NCBI GenBank assembly: GCA_017962145.1
Contig: JAGCVX010000038.1
Location: 94,709 to 158,708, forward strand
DNA from: Clostridiales bacterium
GTDB taxonomy: Bacteria > Bacillota > Clostridia > Saccharofermentanales > Saccharofermentanaceae
DNA length: 64,000 bases
Reading direction: 5' to 3'
This document shows, one piece after another, positions 16,758-26,245 of the stretch (position 1 is the first letter of the stretch; each line of letters begins with the position of its first letter). Under the pieces are notes generated by a model. The model ran no database searches and was not told the DNA's origin. It saw only the letters and a program-made list of their open reading frames with translations. The position numbers and the translations under genes are program-made.

Positions 16758-19208
16758 ATGTATACAACATTTGAAGAAGAGGCCGCGCGTAAACTGGTCC
16801 GCGGCAAATCTCTTTCCATACTTGAGTATGACAAGATACTTGACAGACTGGTTAATCACGCTCGTACAGTTTACGGGCGTGAGCTTTGCTATGGGCTTCT
16901 GCCGACATCGGATGTGTCACTGGTAGAAGTCTGGCAGCAGGAAACACAGGATGCGCTTACATTCCTGGTGAAAGAAGGCGCGCTTCCGCTGGGTGGCGTA
17001 AACGATATCCGTGATGCAGTAAAGTTTTCGGATACAGGTGCGACACTTACCATGAAGCATCTGCTTTATGTCGCGCAGTTTTTAAGAACCGTAGAACGGC
17101 TTTATCACGTGACTCCGAAATCCCTCGGAGAGGAGGAGAAGGATAACCTTCTTCTGATCGAACTGAAGCAGCTGCTTCCGCTCGATGCACTGGAAAAAGA
17201 TATCTCTTCCGCGATCAACGGCGAAAACGAGATGAACGATCGGGCCAGCAATGAGCTCTATGCCATCCGCCGTCAGATCCGTGAAGCGCAAAGCAGTATC
17301 CGTGAGATCCTCGAACGCCTGATCCGAAAGAATCCGCAGGCGCTGCAGGATCAGCTGGTCACCATGCGTGACGGCCGTTATTGTGTTCCGGTCAAGCCGG
17401 AAAAGAAAAGCGAAGTTCCCGGTGTCGTTCACGATACATCCGCATCCGGTCAGACGCTCTTCATCGAGCCGATGGCAGTTGTGGAACTGAATAACAAGAT
17501 CCGTGAATGGACAGCGGCTGAGCAGGAAGAGATCAACCGTATTCTGGGTATCCTTACCGGGAAGGTCGGCATCAACAAAGATGCGATCCTTTCCGATATC
17601 GCGATCATCGGTCATATTGATTTCATGCAGGCCAAAGCCCAGTACGCACTTGAGATCGACGGCTCTCGTCCGAAGATGAATCAGGAAGGACGTATCGTGC
17701 TTCGAAAGGCACGTCATCCGCTGATCGACAAAGAAAAAGTCGTACCGATCGATTTTTCTGTCGGTACCGATTACCGTACACTCGTCATTACCGGCCCGAA
17801 TACCGGTGGTAAGACCGTATCTCTTAAGACCTGCGGTCTGATCTCGTTGATGGCGATGGCGGGAATCTTCATTCCGTGCCTGGATCATTCGGAAGTGTCT
17901 ACGTTTACGAAAGTACTGGCGGATATCGGTGACGAGCAGAGCATCGAACAGAGCCTTTCTACGTTCTCGGCGCACATGACCAATATCGTGCAGATCTTGA
18001 AACTGACGAAGAAGTCGACACTGGTCCTGGTCGATGAGCTGGGATCCGGAACGGATCCGTCCGAAGGTGCAGCCTTGGCGATCGCGATCCTGGACGAGTG
18101 CAGAAAGAAAGGTGCCGTGACGGTTGCCACAACGCACTATAAAGAGCTGAAAGCCTACGCGGTCGAACAGGAAGGCGTAGAAAATGCATGCTGTGAATTT
18201 GATACGGAAACGCTGTCTCCGACATACCGTCTCATGATCGGTCTGCCCGGTGTCAGTAATGCGTTTGTGATCTCCCGAAAGCTCGGCCTTCCGGGAAGCA
18301 TCATCGATTCGGCGCAGAGCATCCTTTCCGAGGAGAGTCTGAAAGTAGAAGAACTTCTTTCTTCTGCGGAAAGACATAACCGCGAAAGTGAAAAACTCCA
18401 AAAAGAGATCCGTGACATGCGTGACTATGTAAAGAAGCAGTCGGAGGATCTGGAGAACCAGAGAAAGCAGATCGAAAAAGAGCGAAAGAGAGTATTGGCC
18501 AAGGCCAGGGAAGAGAAGCAGGAGATGCTCGAAGAAGTCCTGGAAAAAGCGGATGCTGTCTTAGATGAGATCAAGGAACTCCAGAAGATGGAGAACTCCC
18601 ACGAAGCCGAGCGCAAGATCCGTGCGATCCGGAATAATCTTCGTGCCGGTCTTTCCGATATCGATGCTGAAGTCGATGCGGATACCGAACCGAAGGAGAT
18701 CCCCGGCGAAAAACCGGATAAGATCCGTGAGGGCGGTCTTTATTATTCGCCGACACTGGATGTTACCGGTATCGTTATCAAGGGACCGGACAAGAACAAT
18801 AACTGCATCCTTTCTTCGGGTCCGCTGAAGCTTACGGTTGCGGCGGATTCACTTCGCTATCCGAAGAAGGAAGACGTCAAGAAGAACGCTGTCGCAGACA
18901 GAAAGACTGCGCGAAAAGCTTCGGTTTCACGTGCGGATTCCATCCGTTTGAAGAAATCTTCGACCATGATGCCGGAGATCCAGCTTCTAGGTATGACCGT
19001 AGATGAGGCCAATCAGGCTCTGGACCGTTATCTGGATGACTGTGTGCTGAGCAATATCTCCAATGTCCGTATCGTTCACGGCAAAGGCACCGGCGCCCTG
19101 CGTTCGGCTGTTGACCAGTTCCTCAAAAAGGACCGTCGAGTCAGATCGTATCGCCTGGGCACATTCGGAGAAGGCGAAGATGGCGTGACTATCGCAGAAC
19201 TCAAATAA
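16758..19208 (+). CDS. mutS2: Endonuclease MutS2 / ribosome-rescue type Smr protein
   Basis: 816 aa. MutS-type core and lever with ABC ATPase: Walker A GPNTGGKT at 346-353, Walker B VLVDELGSGTDP, H-loop TTHYKELK. A long coiled coil follows (about 520-640), a KOW-like segment, and a C-terminal Smr nuclease domain (about 735-816, ELKLHG-type start IQLLGMTVDEA and HGKGTGALR). MutS2 limits recombination and, in Bacillus, splits collided ribosomes. It lacks the mismatch-recognition domain of MutS. Full length, no damage. Confidence 0.96.
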   Translation: MYTTFEEEAARKLVRGKSLSILEYDKILDRLVNHARTVYGRELCYGLLPTSDVSLVEVWQQETQDALTFLVKEGALPLGGVNDIRDAVKFSDTGATLTMKHLLYVAQFLRTVERLYHVTPKSLGEEEKDNLLLIELKQLLPLDALEKDISSAINGENEMNDRASNELYAIRRQIREAQSSIREILERLIRKNPQALQDQLVTMRDGRYCVPVKPEKKSEVPGVVHDTSASGQTLFIEPMAVVELNNKIREWTAAEQEEINRILGILTGKVGINKDAILSDIAIIGHIDFMQAKAQYALEIDGSRPKMNQEGRIVLRKARHPLIDKEKVVPIDFSVGTDYRTLVITGPNTGGKTVSLKTCGLISLMAMAGIFIPCLDHSEVSTFTKVLADIGDEQSIEQSLSTFSAHMTNIVQILKLTKKSTLVLVDELGSGTDPSEGAALAIAILDECRKKGAVTVATTHYKELKAYAVEQEGVENACCEFDTETLSPTYRLMIGLPGVSNAFVISRKLGLPGSIIDSAQSILSEESLKVEELLSSAERHNRESEKLQKEIRDMRDYVKKQSEDLENQRKQIEKERKRVLAKAREEKQEMLEEVLEKADAVLDEIKELQKMENSHEAERKIRAIRNNLRAGLSDIDAEVDADTEPKEIPGEKPDKIREGGLYYSPTLDVTGIVIKGPDKNNNCILSSGPLKLTVAADSLRYPKKEDVKKNAVADRKTARKASVSRADSIRLKKSSTMMPEIQLLGMTVDEANQALDRYLDDCVLSNISNVRIVHGKGTGALRSAVDQFLKKDRRVRSYRLGTFGEGEDGVTIAELK

Positions 19209-19300
19209 AAAATCGGGATCTTTCCTTACAGTATAGTCACTTTTTCCAACGATCTAACACATAAAATAGTATTGAGGGAGAAAGATCAGGAGGAAAGATT

Positions 19301-20998
19301 ATGAAAAAGGCACTTTGTTTAGTTCTGGCCGGAGCGATGCTTCTTTCTTCGGCATGTAAAGATTCTTCTGAGAGCACGGAGCCGGTTGCTCCTGTTTCCG
19401 AAACTGAAACGGAAACCGAGACGGAGGCTGAAGAACCCGCGGAGTCAAAAGACAGTGGCGATGGTATGTCACTTATTCCCGCAGATTCGAAGCCGGACCC
19501 GGATCTGGTCGTGCTGCCCGATTTGCGGGAAGAGATCAAGGTTTATCCGGAAACGGACTTTATTAAATCGGATGACAGCGAGCATCTATGGACATTTACA
19601 TTATCCGGTGTGTATGTGGCTTATAGCGATGACGCCTTCACGACCTATGATAAAACGGGACAAACAACGAATCGGTGTGTTCTGGAGTACGAGGCTCCCG
19701 GTTTCGATTTTTCAGATGAGTTTCCTGAACTGGCTTTGTCGCTCAATCAGTTTCAGGATCCGCTCAACAGAGAGTATGAGTATCTCTATTACAACTACTT
19801 CATGCAGTATGGAAATGGCATGAAAAAAGATGTCGATGTGATTTCGAAAGCCGTAATTCTCAGAGCTGATGAGCAGGTTTTTGCATACCGCAATCTTCCG
19901 GCTCCGTTTGAGACGGACTACCAGGTGGTCACAGACGAAATCATCAATCTGGATACGCAGACAGGAGCTCTGATCAAGCTTGCCGATGTGGTGAAGGACA
20001 TGGATGCATTTCGAGAACTCCTTCTTATCGAAGCGCGCAGAATCAGCGGAAATGATGAAGACTACATGAGAAGCGTTGAGGAAGCATTTAATAACGGCGA
20101 ATATACTTACCTGATCGATCTTACCGGTGTTACGCTTTACGGACTTCCCCAGTATGAAGGATATTCGCAATGGCATGATTATCTTCAGATATTTTACTTA
20201 GGAAATGAATCCGTATTTGACAGCTGTTACTATATGGATCTGGCACCGGATTATGCGATCCACTTGGATGTGAATCAGTCGATCATGTGGGATCTGGACC
20301 ACGATGCAAAAACGGAGACGCTCCGTGTTGAACCTTCCGAAGATGCGGCGGCCGGCGGCTTTACGATCCTTGTGGACGGACAGGCGTGCTATACCGATTC
20401 GGAATATGTCAGCGCGCAGGAGACGATCTATGATCTGATCTTAGTATGTGCGGATCAGGGACACATGTATCTTTACGTGGCGACAGAAAGTGATGCGGGG
20501 GAGAAGACGACATACTGTTTTGAGTTCAAAAGTGAAACACAGATCGAATATCGGTCTACTCTGGATATCGAATATCCTGGAAATAAGTCACAAAACTTCA
20601 ATCCCAGACAATATTCTGCAAGAATCCTTTTTGATCTGGCAGGACATGAATACTATGCTTTTAACGAGAACATGAGAGTTGGTGCCAATGGAAAGAATGT
20701 TACAAACGATAATCTTTCTGAAATCGAATGGGGCGATATGCTGCGATTGAAGAAACCGATTACGGGTACGGTATTCAATTGGAGCTATATGACTTTCACC
20801 GACGAAGAAATCACGATACGGCAGGAAACCAATCTGATGGCGGCATACACGGATCTGAGATCATATATCGTTTTCGAAGTTTTGTTAGATTCTGCGAGCG
20901 GCCAGGAATGCATATATGTGAGAGTGGATCTCACAAAAGATGAAGAAACGGGCAGGTTTCTGATCAATGGTGAAGAACCGTGCGAATTCTTTTTCTGA
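19301..20998 (+). CDS. Secreted lipoprotein of unknown function
   Basis: 565 aa. Type II signal peptide with lipobox LSSAC (Cys19), then an acidic linker rich in Ser, Thr, Glu (TETETETEAEEPAES) to about residue 70, then a large extracellular region of about 490 residues. I recognise no catalytic motif; an internal piece (EYQVVTDEI, DTQTGALIKLADVVKD) is similar in style to DUF3298/DUF4163-like domains seen in clostridial lipoproteins, but this is tentative. RBS AGGAGG just upstream. Ends before a strong terminator, so it is a single-gene unit. Confidence 0.85.
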   Translation: MKKALCLVLAGAMLLSSACKDSSESTEPVAPVSETETETETEAEEPAESKDSGDGMSLIPADSKPDPDLVVLPDLREEIKVYPETDFIKSDDSEHLWTFTLSGVYVAYSDDAFTTYDKTGQTTNRCVLEYEAPGFDFSDEFPELALSLNQFQDPLNREYEYLYYNYFMQYGNGMKKDVDVISKAVILRADEQVFAYRNLPAPFETDYQVVTDEIINLDTQTGALIKLADVVKDMDAFRELLLIEARRISGNDEDYMRSVEEAFNNGEYTYLIDLTGVTLYGLPQYEGYSQWHDYLQIFYLGNESVFDSCYYMDLAPDYAIHLDVNQSIMWDLDHDAKTETLRVEPSEDAAAGGFTILVDGQACYTDSEYVSAQETIYDLILVCADQGHMYLYVATESDAGEKTTYCFEFKSETQIEYRSTLDIEYPGNKSQNFNPRQYSARILFDLAGHEYYAFNENMRVGANGKNVTNDNLSEIEWGDMLRLKKPITGTVFNWSYMTFTDEEITIRQETNLMAAYTDLRSYIVFEVLLDSASGQECIYVRVDLTKDEETGRFLINGEEPCEFFF

Positions 20999-21042
20999 GT
21001 CATCCATTTTATATAGTAAAAACAGGGCAGAAATGCTATTCT

Positions 21043-21080
21043 AAATGGCGGGGAACTTGCATCCCCGCCATTTTGTTGTT
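21043..21080 (+). terminator. Intrinsic terminator after the lipoprotein gene
   Basis: AAATGGCGGGGA (21043-21054) pairs with TCCCCGCCATTT (21062-21073), 7-base loop, followed by a T-rich run TTTTGTTGTTT. Confidence 0.92.
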
Positions 21081-21094
21081 TAGAGGTCTATAAC

Positions 21095-21787
21095 ATGTCA
21101 GAAAACGAGAAAAAGGTACGGCTCTATGTATTCGTCGGCGCGTATGGCAGCGGCAAATCCGAGGTGTCCGTGCATTTTGCACATAAACTGAAAACAGATG
21201 ATCCGCAGGCGAAAGTAATGCTTGCGGATCTCGATATCGTCAACCCGTATTATCGTTCCGCGGACGCCAAAGACGCGCTCGAAGCGGAAGGGATCCATGT
21301 GATCGTACCGGAATACGCAAACACCAACGTAGATGTTCCGGCTCTTTCGGGTGAAGTGTATTCGGCTTTTGACCGTGATGATACGGTCGCGGTTTTCGAT
21401 ATCGGAGGCGAGGATCTGGGCGCGCGCGTTCTGGGTGCGATGCTCAGCCGTTTCCAGAAGATCGAATACCGGGTCTATATGGTAGTCAATGCATTCCGCC
21501 CGTTCACGTCGGACGCGGAGAGTATCCGCCAGATGGCAGCCGAGCTTTCGGAGGCGGCAAGGCTTCCGATCTCCGGACTGATCAACAATTCCAATCTTCT
21601 GGAAGAGACGACCGAAGAAGAACTCCTCGAGGGGGAGAAAGTGCTTCTTGAGGCATCGGAACTGACAGGCATCCCGCTTGTGTATCAGACGGGACTGGAT
21701 CATGTGCTTCCGGAAAACTGGAAAGAGAAAACACCGGCCGGGATCCCGGTGCTTCGGATGGACAGAAAAGTACTGTATAAGTATTGA
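21095..21787 (+). CDS. P-loop NTPase of the SIMIBI (MinD/HypB-like) type
   Basis: 230 aa. Walker A GAYGSGKS at 15-22; LADLDIVNPYYRS at about 44-56 looks like the switch I/Walker A' region of MinD/Mrp-like proteins; VFDIGGEDLGA carries a Walker B/switch II Asp; VNAFRP and GLINNSNL could be base-recognition strands. No membrane segment or metal-binding tail. Function unknown. It is followed after 33 bases by the Tim44-like protein and then the second SPFH protein, so it may power or control that membrane module. Confidence 0.75.
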   Translation: MSENEKKVRLYVFVGAYGSGKSEVSVHFAHKLKTDDPQAKVMLADLDIVNPYYRSADAKDALEAEGIHVIVPEYANTNVDVPALSGEVYSAFDRDDTVAVFDIGGEDLGARVLGAMLSRFQKIEYRVYMVVNAFRPFTSDAESIRQMAAELSEAARLPISGLINNSNLLEETTEEELLEGEKVLLEASELTGIPLVYQTGLDHVLPENWKEKTPAGIPVLRMDRKVLYKY

Positions 21788-21820
21788 TTGTAACTTGGAT
21801 GGTATGGAGGAGAAGGAAAA

Positions 21821-22648
21821 ATGCCGACAAATATGACGACGATCTTGATAATCGCGGGTGGCGCGCTGCTTTTGATCCTGGGTGTAGTCGCAGGAGTTCG
21901 TAAAGCAAGAAACGCGTGGAGAAACTCGCTTCTGGGACAGATCATGCAGGGTGTGAAAAATGAGGTGGAAGAAGGAAAGGTAGGACCGGAGGACTTTAAG
22001 TTCAAGCAGGAACTGGCGACACCGAAGTCCGTATCGGATCTTTCTACCGCACTGATCCCGCAGATCAACAGAGATTTCCCGGATCTGAACATCTCTCAGA
22101 TGCAGAGTGCGGCCCAGTCTGTGCTGGTCAAGAGCCTGGATCTTCTGACTCAGATGACCTGGGGAGAAAACGGCGATACGATCGACCGGATCCAGAAACA
22201 ACTGCCGGAATCGGGCATCGGAATCACGCGTTCTTACTCCGAAGATCTGTGGCACAGAATCGAGGCGGCCAGGTCCGAAGGGAAAACTCTGATTTATCGT
22301 GATGTAACCGTGCACAAAAGCGGAATTAACGAGTATAAAAAGACATCATCCACGGTGGAAATTACCTTCCAATATTCGTTACAATGTTTGCAATACCAGG
22401 AAAGAAATGGTAAATTTATATCAGGCAATCGAGCGACTCCGACGCAGTGCCGTTACAACGTGAAAGTAGTGAATATACTGGACGCAGAGCGGTTTGCATC
22501 GGAAGACATTAAGGGAGTAGGTTTCACCTGTCCTCATTGCGGTGCGGCGGTCAAACATCTGGGAACGGATGTATGTGAATTCTGCGGTACAGCGATCAAA
22601 ACAGTTGATATGCGAATCTGGCTTGTTGACAAGTTGTTCGAGATCTGA
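21821..22648 (+). CDS. Membrane protein with Tim44-like domain and zinc ribbon
   Basis: 275 aa. One N-terminal membrane segment (residues about 7-26, ILIIAGGALLLILGVVAGV), a short helical stretch, then a Tim44-like domain at about 90-225 (DFPDLNISQMQSAAQSVL is the characteristic start), and a C-terminal zinc ribbon (FTCPHCGAAV and CEFCGTAIK). Such proteins are common next to SPFH/zinc-ribbon genes in Bacillota; function is not known. 29 bases separate it from the SPFH gene. Confidence 0.75.
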   Translation: MPTNMTTILIIAGGALLLILGVVAGVRKARNAWRNSLLGQIMQGVKNEVEEGKVGPEDFKFKQELATPKSVSDLSTALIPQINRDFPDLNISQMQSAAQSVLVKSLDLLTQMTWGENGDTIDRIQKQLPESGIGITRSYSEDLWHRIEAARSEGKTLIYRDVTVHKSGINEYKKTSSTVEITFQYSLQCLQYQERNGKFISGNRATPTQCRYNVKVVNILDAERFASEDIKGVGFTCPHCGAAVKHLGTDVCEFCGTAIKTVDMRIWLVDKLFEI

Positions 22649-22677
22649 AAATTTTTTCTTGTAGGGAGGAGATTAAA

Positions 22678-23997
22678 ATGGGCTTAATTAAAGCTGCAAT
22701 TCAGGGTATTTCTGGAAACTTGAAGGATCAGTACCTGGAGTTCTTCACATGTGACTCTTTGGGTCAGGAAGTATTGCTCCGTCGCGGCGCGAAAGTAATG
22801 CGTAATGGTAGCAACAAGGGTGATGCTGAGATCATTTCCAATGGTTCGAAGATCGCAGTTCCGGAGGGAACCGCATTGATTCTCGTAGATAATGGTCGTG
22901 TTGTTGATTTTACAACTGAGGCCGGTATGTACACTTGGGATACATCTTCTGCACCGTCTTGCTTCGGAACCAGTGGTTTCCTCGATGGCGTAAAGAAGTC
23001 CTGTGGTGATATCTGGAACCGTATTAAGGCTGGTGGCGAGGCTCTCACACAGCAGAGAGTATACTTCGTCAACATGCTCGAGATGGTTGATAATAAGTTT
23101 GGTACAGCTGCTCCGCTTCCGTACGACGATCCGACATACCGTGGTATCTATATCCGCATGAACGGTACTTTCTCGTTCAAGATCGTTGACCCGGTAACAT
23201 TCTTCAAGAACATTGCCGGTAACGTAGCTGGCGATTATCGTCGTGATGAGCTGATGGGCAAGAACGGCCAGCCTGGTCAGGCTAAGGCAGAGTTCCTGAT
23301 GTACCTCGGCGAAGCACTCAACAAGATGGGTGCCGGCGGAGAAGACGTTCAGTATAACAGACTGCAGTCCCAGCAGGTTAAGCTGGCTAAGTACATGAAC
23401 GAAGTTCTGGACGAAGATTGGCTCCAGGGTCGTGGTATGATCGTTGAGAAAGTAGCAGTTATGTCTGTTACACCTGACGATGAGTCCAGAAAGAGAATCC
23501 AGGACATGGACGATGGTCTTATGTTTGGTAACAACCCGCAGATGGCTGCAGGTTACCAGATCAAGGGTTCCGTCGATGCCATGAAGACAGCAGCCGGCAA
23601 CGAGGCAGGTGCAGGCGTTGGTATGATGGGCGTTGGTCTCGTTGGTGGTTTCAATGGCAGTGCTTTGAACCCGGGCAACCAGGGTATGGCATTCCTCCAG
23701 CAGCAGCAGATGATGCAGCAGCAACAGCAGGCTGCAGCTCCGGCGGCAGCAGCTGGCTGGACATGTTCTTGCGGTCAGGCCGGCAACACCGGTAACTTCT
23801 GCGCTAACTGTGGCGGTCAGAAGCCGGCAGATCCGGGTTCCTGGAAGTGCGAGTGCGGTTCTACAAATACAGGTAAGTTCTGTGCTAACTGCGGTAAGCC
23901 GAAGCCGGCAGATAACGCTGGTTGGACATGTGCGAACTGTGGCGCTACCGGCAACACCGGTAAGTTCTGCGGTGAGTGCGGCAAGCCTCAGGCTTAA
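22678..23997 (+). CDS. SPFH-domain protein with three C-terminal zinc ribbons
   Basis: 439 aa. N-terminal SPFH-type domain of the 'virion core'/YdjI group at about 25-225, a helical segment, a Gly/Met/Asn stretch, then a Gln/Met-rich run (around 340-352) and an Ala run, followed by three tandem zinc ribbons: WTCSCGQ/FCANCGG, WKCECGS/FCANCGK and WTCANCGA/FCGECGK. Strong site GGGAGGAG before the ATG. Paralogue of 3656-5005, which has one ribbon. The three ribbons look like internal duplications. Likely a membrane-associated scaffold. Confidence 0.85.
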   Translation: MGLIKAAIQGISGNLKDQYLEFFTCDSLGQEVLLRRGAKVMRNGSNKGDAEIISNGSKIAVPEGTALILVDNGRVVDFTTEAGMYTWDTSSAPSCFGTSGFLDGVKKSCGDIWNRIKAGGEALTQQRVYFVNMLEMVDNKFGTAAPLPYDDPTYRGIYIRMNGTFSFKIVDPVTFFKNIAGNVAGDYRRDELMGKNGQPGQAKAEFLMYLGEALNKMGAGGEDVQYNRLQSQQVKLAKYMNEVLDEDWLQGRGMIVEKVAVMSVTPDDESRKRIQDMDDGLMFGNNPQMAAGYQIKGSVDAMKTAAGNEAGAGVGMMGVGLVGGFNGSALNPGNQGMAFLQQQQMMQQQQQAAAPAAAAGWTCSCGQAGNTGNFCANCGGQKPADPGSWKCECGSTNTGKFCANCGKPKPADNAGWTCANCGATGNTGKFCGECGKPQA

Positions 23998-24021
23998 TCC
24001 TCTCAAACCAAGAATTGCGGG

Positions 24022-24054
24022 AAGGCGTGACTTCGGTCACGCCTTTTCTTTTTG
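24022..24054 (+). terminator. Intrinsic terminator after the SPFH gene
   Basis: AAGGCGTGAC (24022-24031), UUCG tetraloop, GTCACGCCTT (24036-24045), then TTCTTTTTG. Strong. Confidence 0.93.
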
Positions 24055-24066
24055 CAAAGATGCTGC

Positions 24067-24096
24067 TTGACACTTCGATTTTTCGTGTGTTACTAT
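24067..24096 (+). promoter_or_regulatory. Promoter of the thrS T-box leader
   Basis: Perfect TTGACA (24067-24072), 18-base spacer, TACTAT (24091-24096) with TGT before it (extended -10). Transcript start near 24103. Confidence 0.75.
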
Positions 24097-24102
24097 CTGG
24101 CT

Positions 24103-24357
24103 AATAACATAAGAAAAGCATTGACGGAAAAGAGTAGACCGTGATGAATCAGCCAGAGAGAGTGACATTTGGTGGAAGTCACTTATGAGGATAGCGGACG
24201 AAAACCATTCCCGAGCTGTAATGCTGAAAACCAAAGTAAGTGTTACCGTATGTCTGCGTTAAAGGCTAGGATTTGTTGGAATCTGAAGTGAAAAGTTAAG
24301 GTGGAACCGTGCATATAGCACCCTTAAGATCGTATAGATCTTTTGGGTGCTTTTCTT
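24103..24357 (+). promoter_or_regulatory. T-box riboswitch for threonine
   Basis: The leader has the T-box features in order: AGAGAG in stem I (about 24156-24162) with the apical hairpin GTGAC...GTCAC, a candidate ACC (Thr) specifier at 24204-24206 on the 3' side of stem I, the conserved AAGGTGGAACCGTG at 24298-24311, and a competing terminator. The TGGA in the T-box bulge would pair with a tRNA ending UCCA, which fits tRNA-Thr with a U discriminator base. Uncharged tRNA-Thr would favour the antiterminator and thrS expression. The specifier position is judged by eye. Confidence 0.93.
24318..24357 (+). terminator. T-box terminator
   Basis: GCACCC (24318-24323) pairs with GGGTGC (24345-24350), with an inner AAGATC/GATCTT pairing, then TTTTCTT. 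The 5' arm also pairs with the T-box bulge region to form the antiterminator. Confidence 0.9.
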
Positions 24358-24407
24358 ATGTTGTTGCGAATACACACCTATTGATTTATTGCAAAAGGAG
24401 GCAACAC

Positions 24408-26180
24408 ATGATGAAAGTATTATTGAATGATCAACAGGTACTGGAAGCGGATTTTGAAAGCAAAGAGGGCAAGAAGGCGTTCTGGCATACGAGCGCGCAT
24501 GTTCTGGCACAGGCGGTCAAACGTCTTTATCCGGACGCGAAATGCGCCATCGGCCCGGCGATCGAAAACGGATTCTACTATGACTTCGATTTCGACTTTG
24601 CATTTTCAGAGGAGCATTTTCGTGCGGTCGAAGACAAGATGAAAGAGATCGTGAAGGAGTCTTTGTCTCTTCAGGTCTATGACGTGTCAAAAGAAGAGGC
24701 ACGCGCGTACATGGAAGAAAGAAACGAATCCTATAAGCTCGAGCTGATCCGTGATATCCCGGATGACGAGCGGATCACGTTCTACAAGCAGGGCGACTAT
24801 GCCGAGTTCTGCGCAGGACCGCACATCACGAACATCAGCCACATCAAAGCGATCAAGCTTCTGTCCGTGGCCGGTGCGTACTGGCGCGGCGATGAGCATA
24901 ACCCGATGCTCACGAGAATCTACGGTATCTCCTTTCCAAAGGTATCGATGCTCGAAGAGTATCTGCATCAGCTGGAAGAAGCGCGTGCGAGAGACCACAG
25001 AAAACTGGGAAAAGAACTCGAGCTTTTCGCGCTGATGGAAGAAGGTCCGGGACTTCCGTTTTATTTTCCGAAGGGACTGATGATGAAAAACCTTCTGATC
25101 GACTACTGGAGAAAGATCCACAGAAGAGAAGGCTACGAAGAAATCAGTACGCCGATCATGCTGACGCGTACGCTCTGGGAAAGATCCGGGCACTGGGATC
25201 ATTACCGCGAGAATATGTATACGACGAGTGTGGACGATACGGACTATGCCATCAAGCCCATGAACTGTCCGGGAGGTATGCTGGTTTATAAGTCCAAGCC
25301 GCATTCCTACAAGGAGTTCCCGATGCGTGTGGGTGAACTGGGTATCGTGCACCGTGCGGAGAAGTCCGGAACGCTCCACGGCCTCATGCGCGCGAGATGC
25401 TTCACGCAGGACGATGCGCATATCTTCATGAGAGAAGATCAGGTGGAGTCGGAGATCCAGGGCGTGATGCGACTGATCGATGAATTCTATGGACGGTTCG
25501 GATTTAAGTATGAGATCGAGCTTTCGACGAGACCGGAAAACTCCATCGGCAGTGATGAGGAGTGGGAACTGGCGATCAACTCGTTAAAGTCCGCGGTCGA
25601 AGGTGTCGGCAAACCTTACGAGATCAACGAAGGCGACGGTGCATTTTACGGACCGAAACTGGACTTCCATATCAAGGATTCCATCGGAAGAATGTGGCAG
25701 TGCGGTACGATCCAGCTCGACTTCCAGCTGCCGCAGCGTTTTGATCTCGACTATATCGGACAGGACGGTGAAAAGCACAGACCGATCATGCTGCACCGCG
25801 TGGTATTCGGAAGTATCGACCGCTTCCTCGGTATCCTGATCGAGCATTATGCCGGAAAGTTCCCGGTATGGCTTTCTCCGGTTCAGGCGAAGATCATCCC
25901 GGTATCCGACAAGTATCTGGAGTATGCCAAGTCGCTGGCAAAAGAACTTTCCGAAAAGGATGTGCGTGTGGAGCTCGATGAGTCTGATGAGAAGATGGGC
26001 TATAAGATCCGATTGGCGAAGATGGAGAAGGTGCCGTATATCCTTGTTGTCGGAGAAAAGGAAATGGGAGACCATTCCGTGTCTGTGAGAAGCCGTGATG
26101 CCGCGCCTGACCAACAGGACCTCGGTGAGATGGACGTGGGTCAGTTCGTGGAGAGGATCAGAGCAGAAGCTGCGGAGTGA
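24408..26180 (+). CDS. thrS: Threonyl-tRNA synthetase lacking the TGS domain
   Basis: Class II synthetase charging tRNA-Thr. 590 aa from the ATG after AAAAGGAGG; in-frame codons further upstream belong to the T-box terminator. The editing domain has HTSAH (His27, His31) and Cys135/His139 (CAGPH), the usual metal-like set for hydrolysing Ser-tRNA-Thr. The catalytic core shows class II motifs (MNCPGG, RMRVGELG-like region, RAEKSGTLHGLMRAR, MLHRVVFGSIDRF) and the C-terminal anticodon-binding domain is complete. The N-terminal TGS domain of about 60 residues seen in most bacterial ThrRS is absent: HTSAH begins only 26 residues in. Controlled by the T-box. Confidence 0.97.
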   Translation: MMKVLLNDQQVLEADFESKEGKKAFWHTSAHVLAQAVKRLYPDAKCAIGPAIENGFYYDFDFDFAFSEEHFRAVEDKMKEIVKESLSLQVYDVSKEEARAYMEERNESYKLELIRDIPDDERITFYKQGDYAEFCAGPHITNISHIKAIKLLSVAGAYWRGDEHNPMLTRIYGISFPKVSMLEEYLHQLEEARARDHRKLGKELELFALMEEGPGLPFYFPKGLMMKNLLIDYWRKIHRREGYEEISTPIMLTRTLWERSGHWDHYRENMYTTSVDDTDYAIKPMNCPGGMLVYKSKPHSYKEFPMRVGELGIVHRAEKSGTLHGLMRARCFTQDDAHIFMREDQVESEIQGVMRLIDEFYGRFGFKYEIELSTRPENSIGSDEEWELAINSLKSAVEGVGKPYEINEGDGAFYGPKLDFHIKDSIGRMWQCGTIQLDFQLPQRFDLDYIGQDGEKHRPIMLHRVVFGSIDRFLGILIEHYAGKFPVWLSPVQAKIIPVSDKYLEYAKSLAKELSEKDVRVELDESDEKMGYKIRLAKMEKVPYILVVGEKEMGDHSVSVRSRDAAPDQQDLGEMDVGQFVERIRAEAAE

Positions 26181-26245
26181 GTGCTTTTCGAGAGAAAGTA
26201 GGATCATTTTGAATGATTATGTGATTTTAGTCCTAGTGAAGCAAA

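Noticed and set aside
24309..24407. Upstream in-frame start of thrS
   Set aside because: This stretch is the T-box terminator and leader; the ATG at 24408 has AAAAGGAGG.
26181..26245. Fifth, degenerate copy of the 53-bp repeat or thrS terminator
   Set aside because: Only GAGAAAGTAGG resembles the unit, and the ATCATT/AATGAT hairpin is short without a good T-run.
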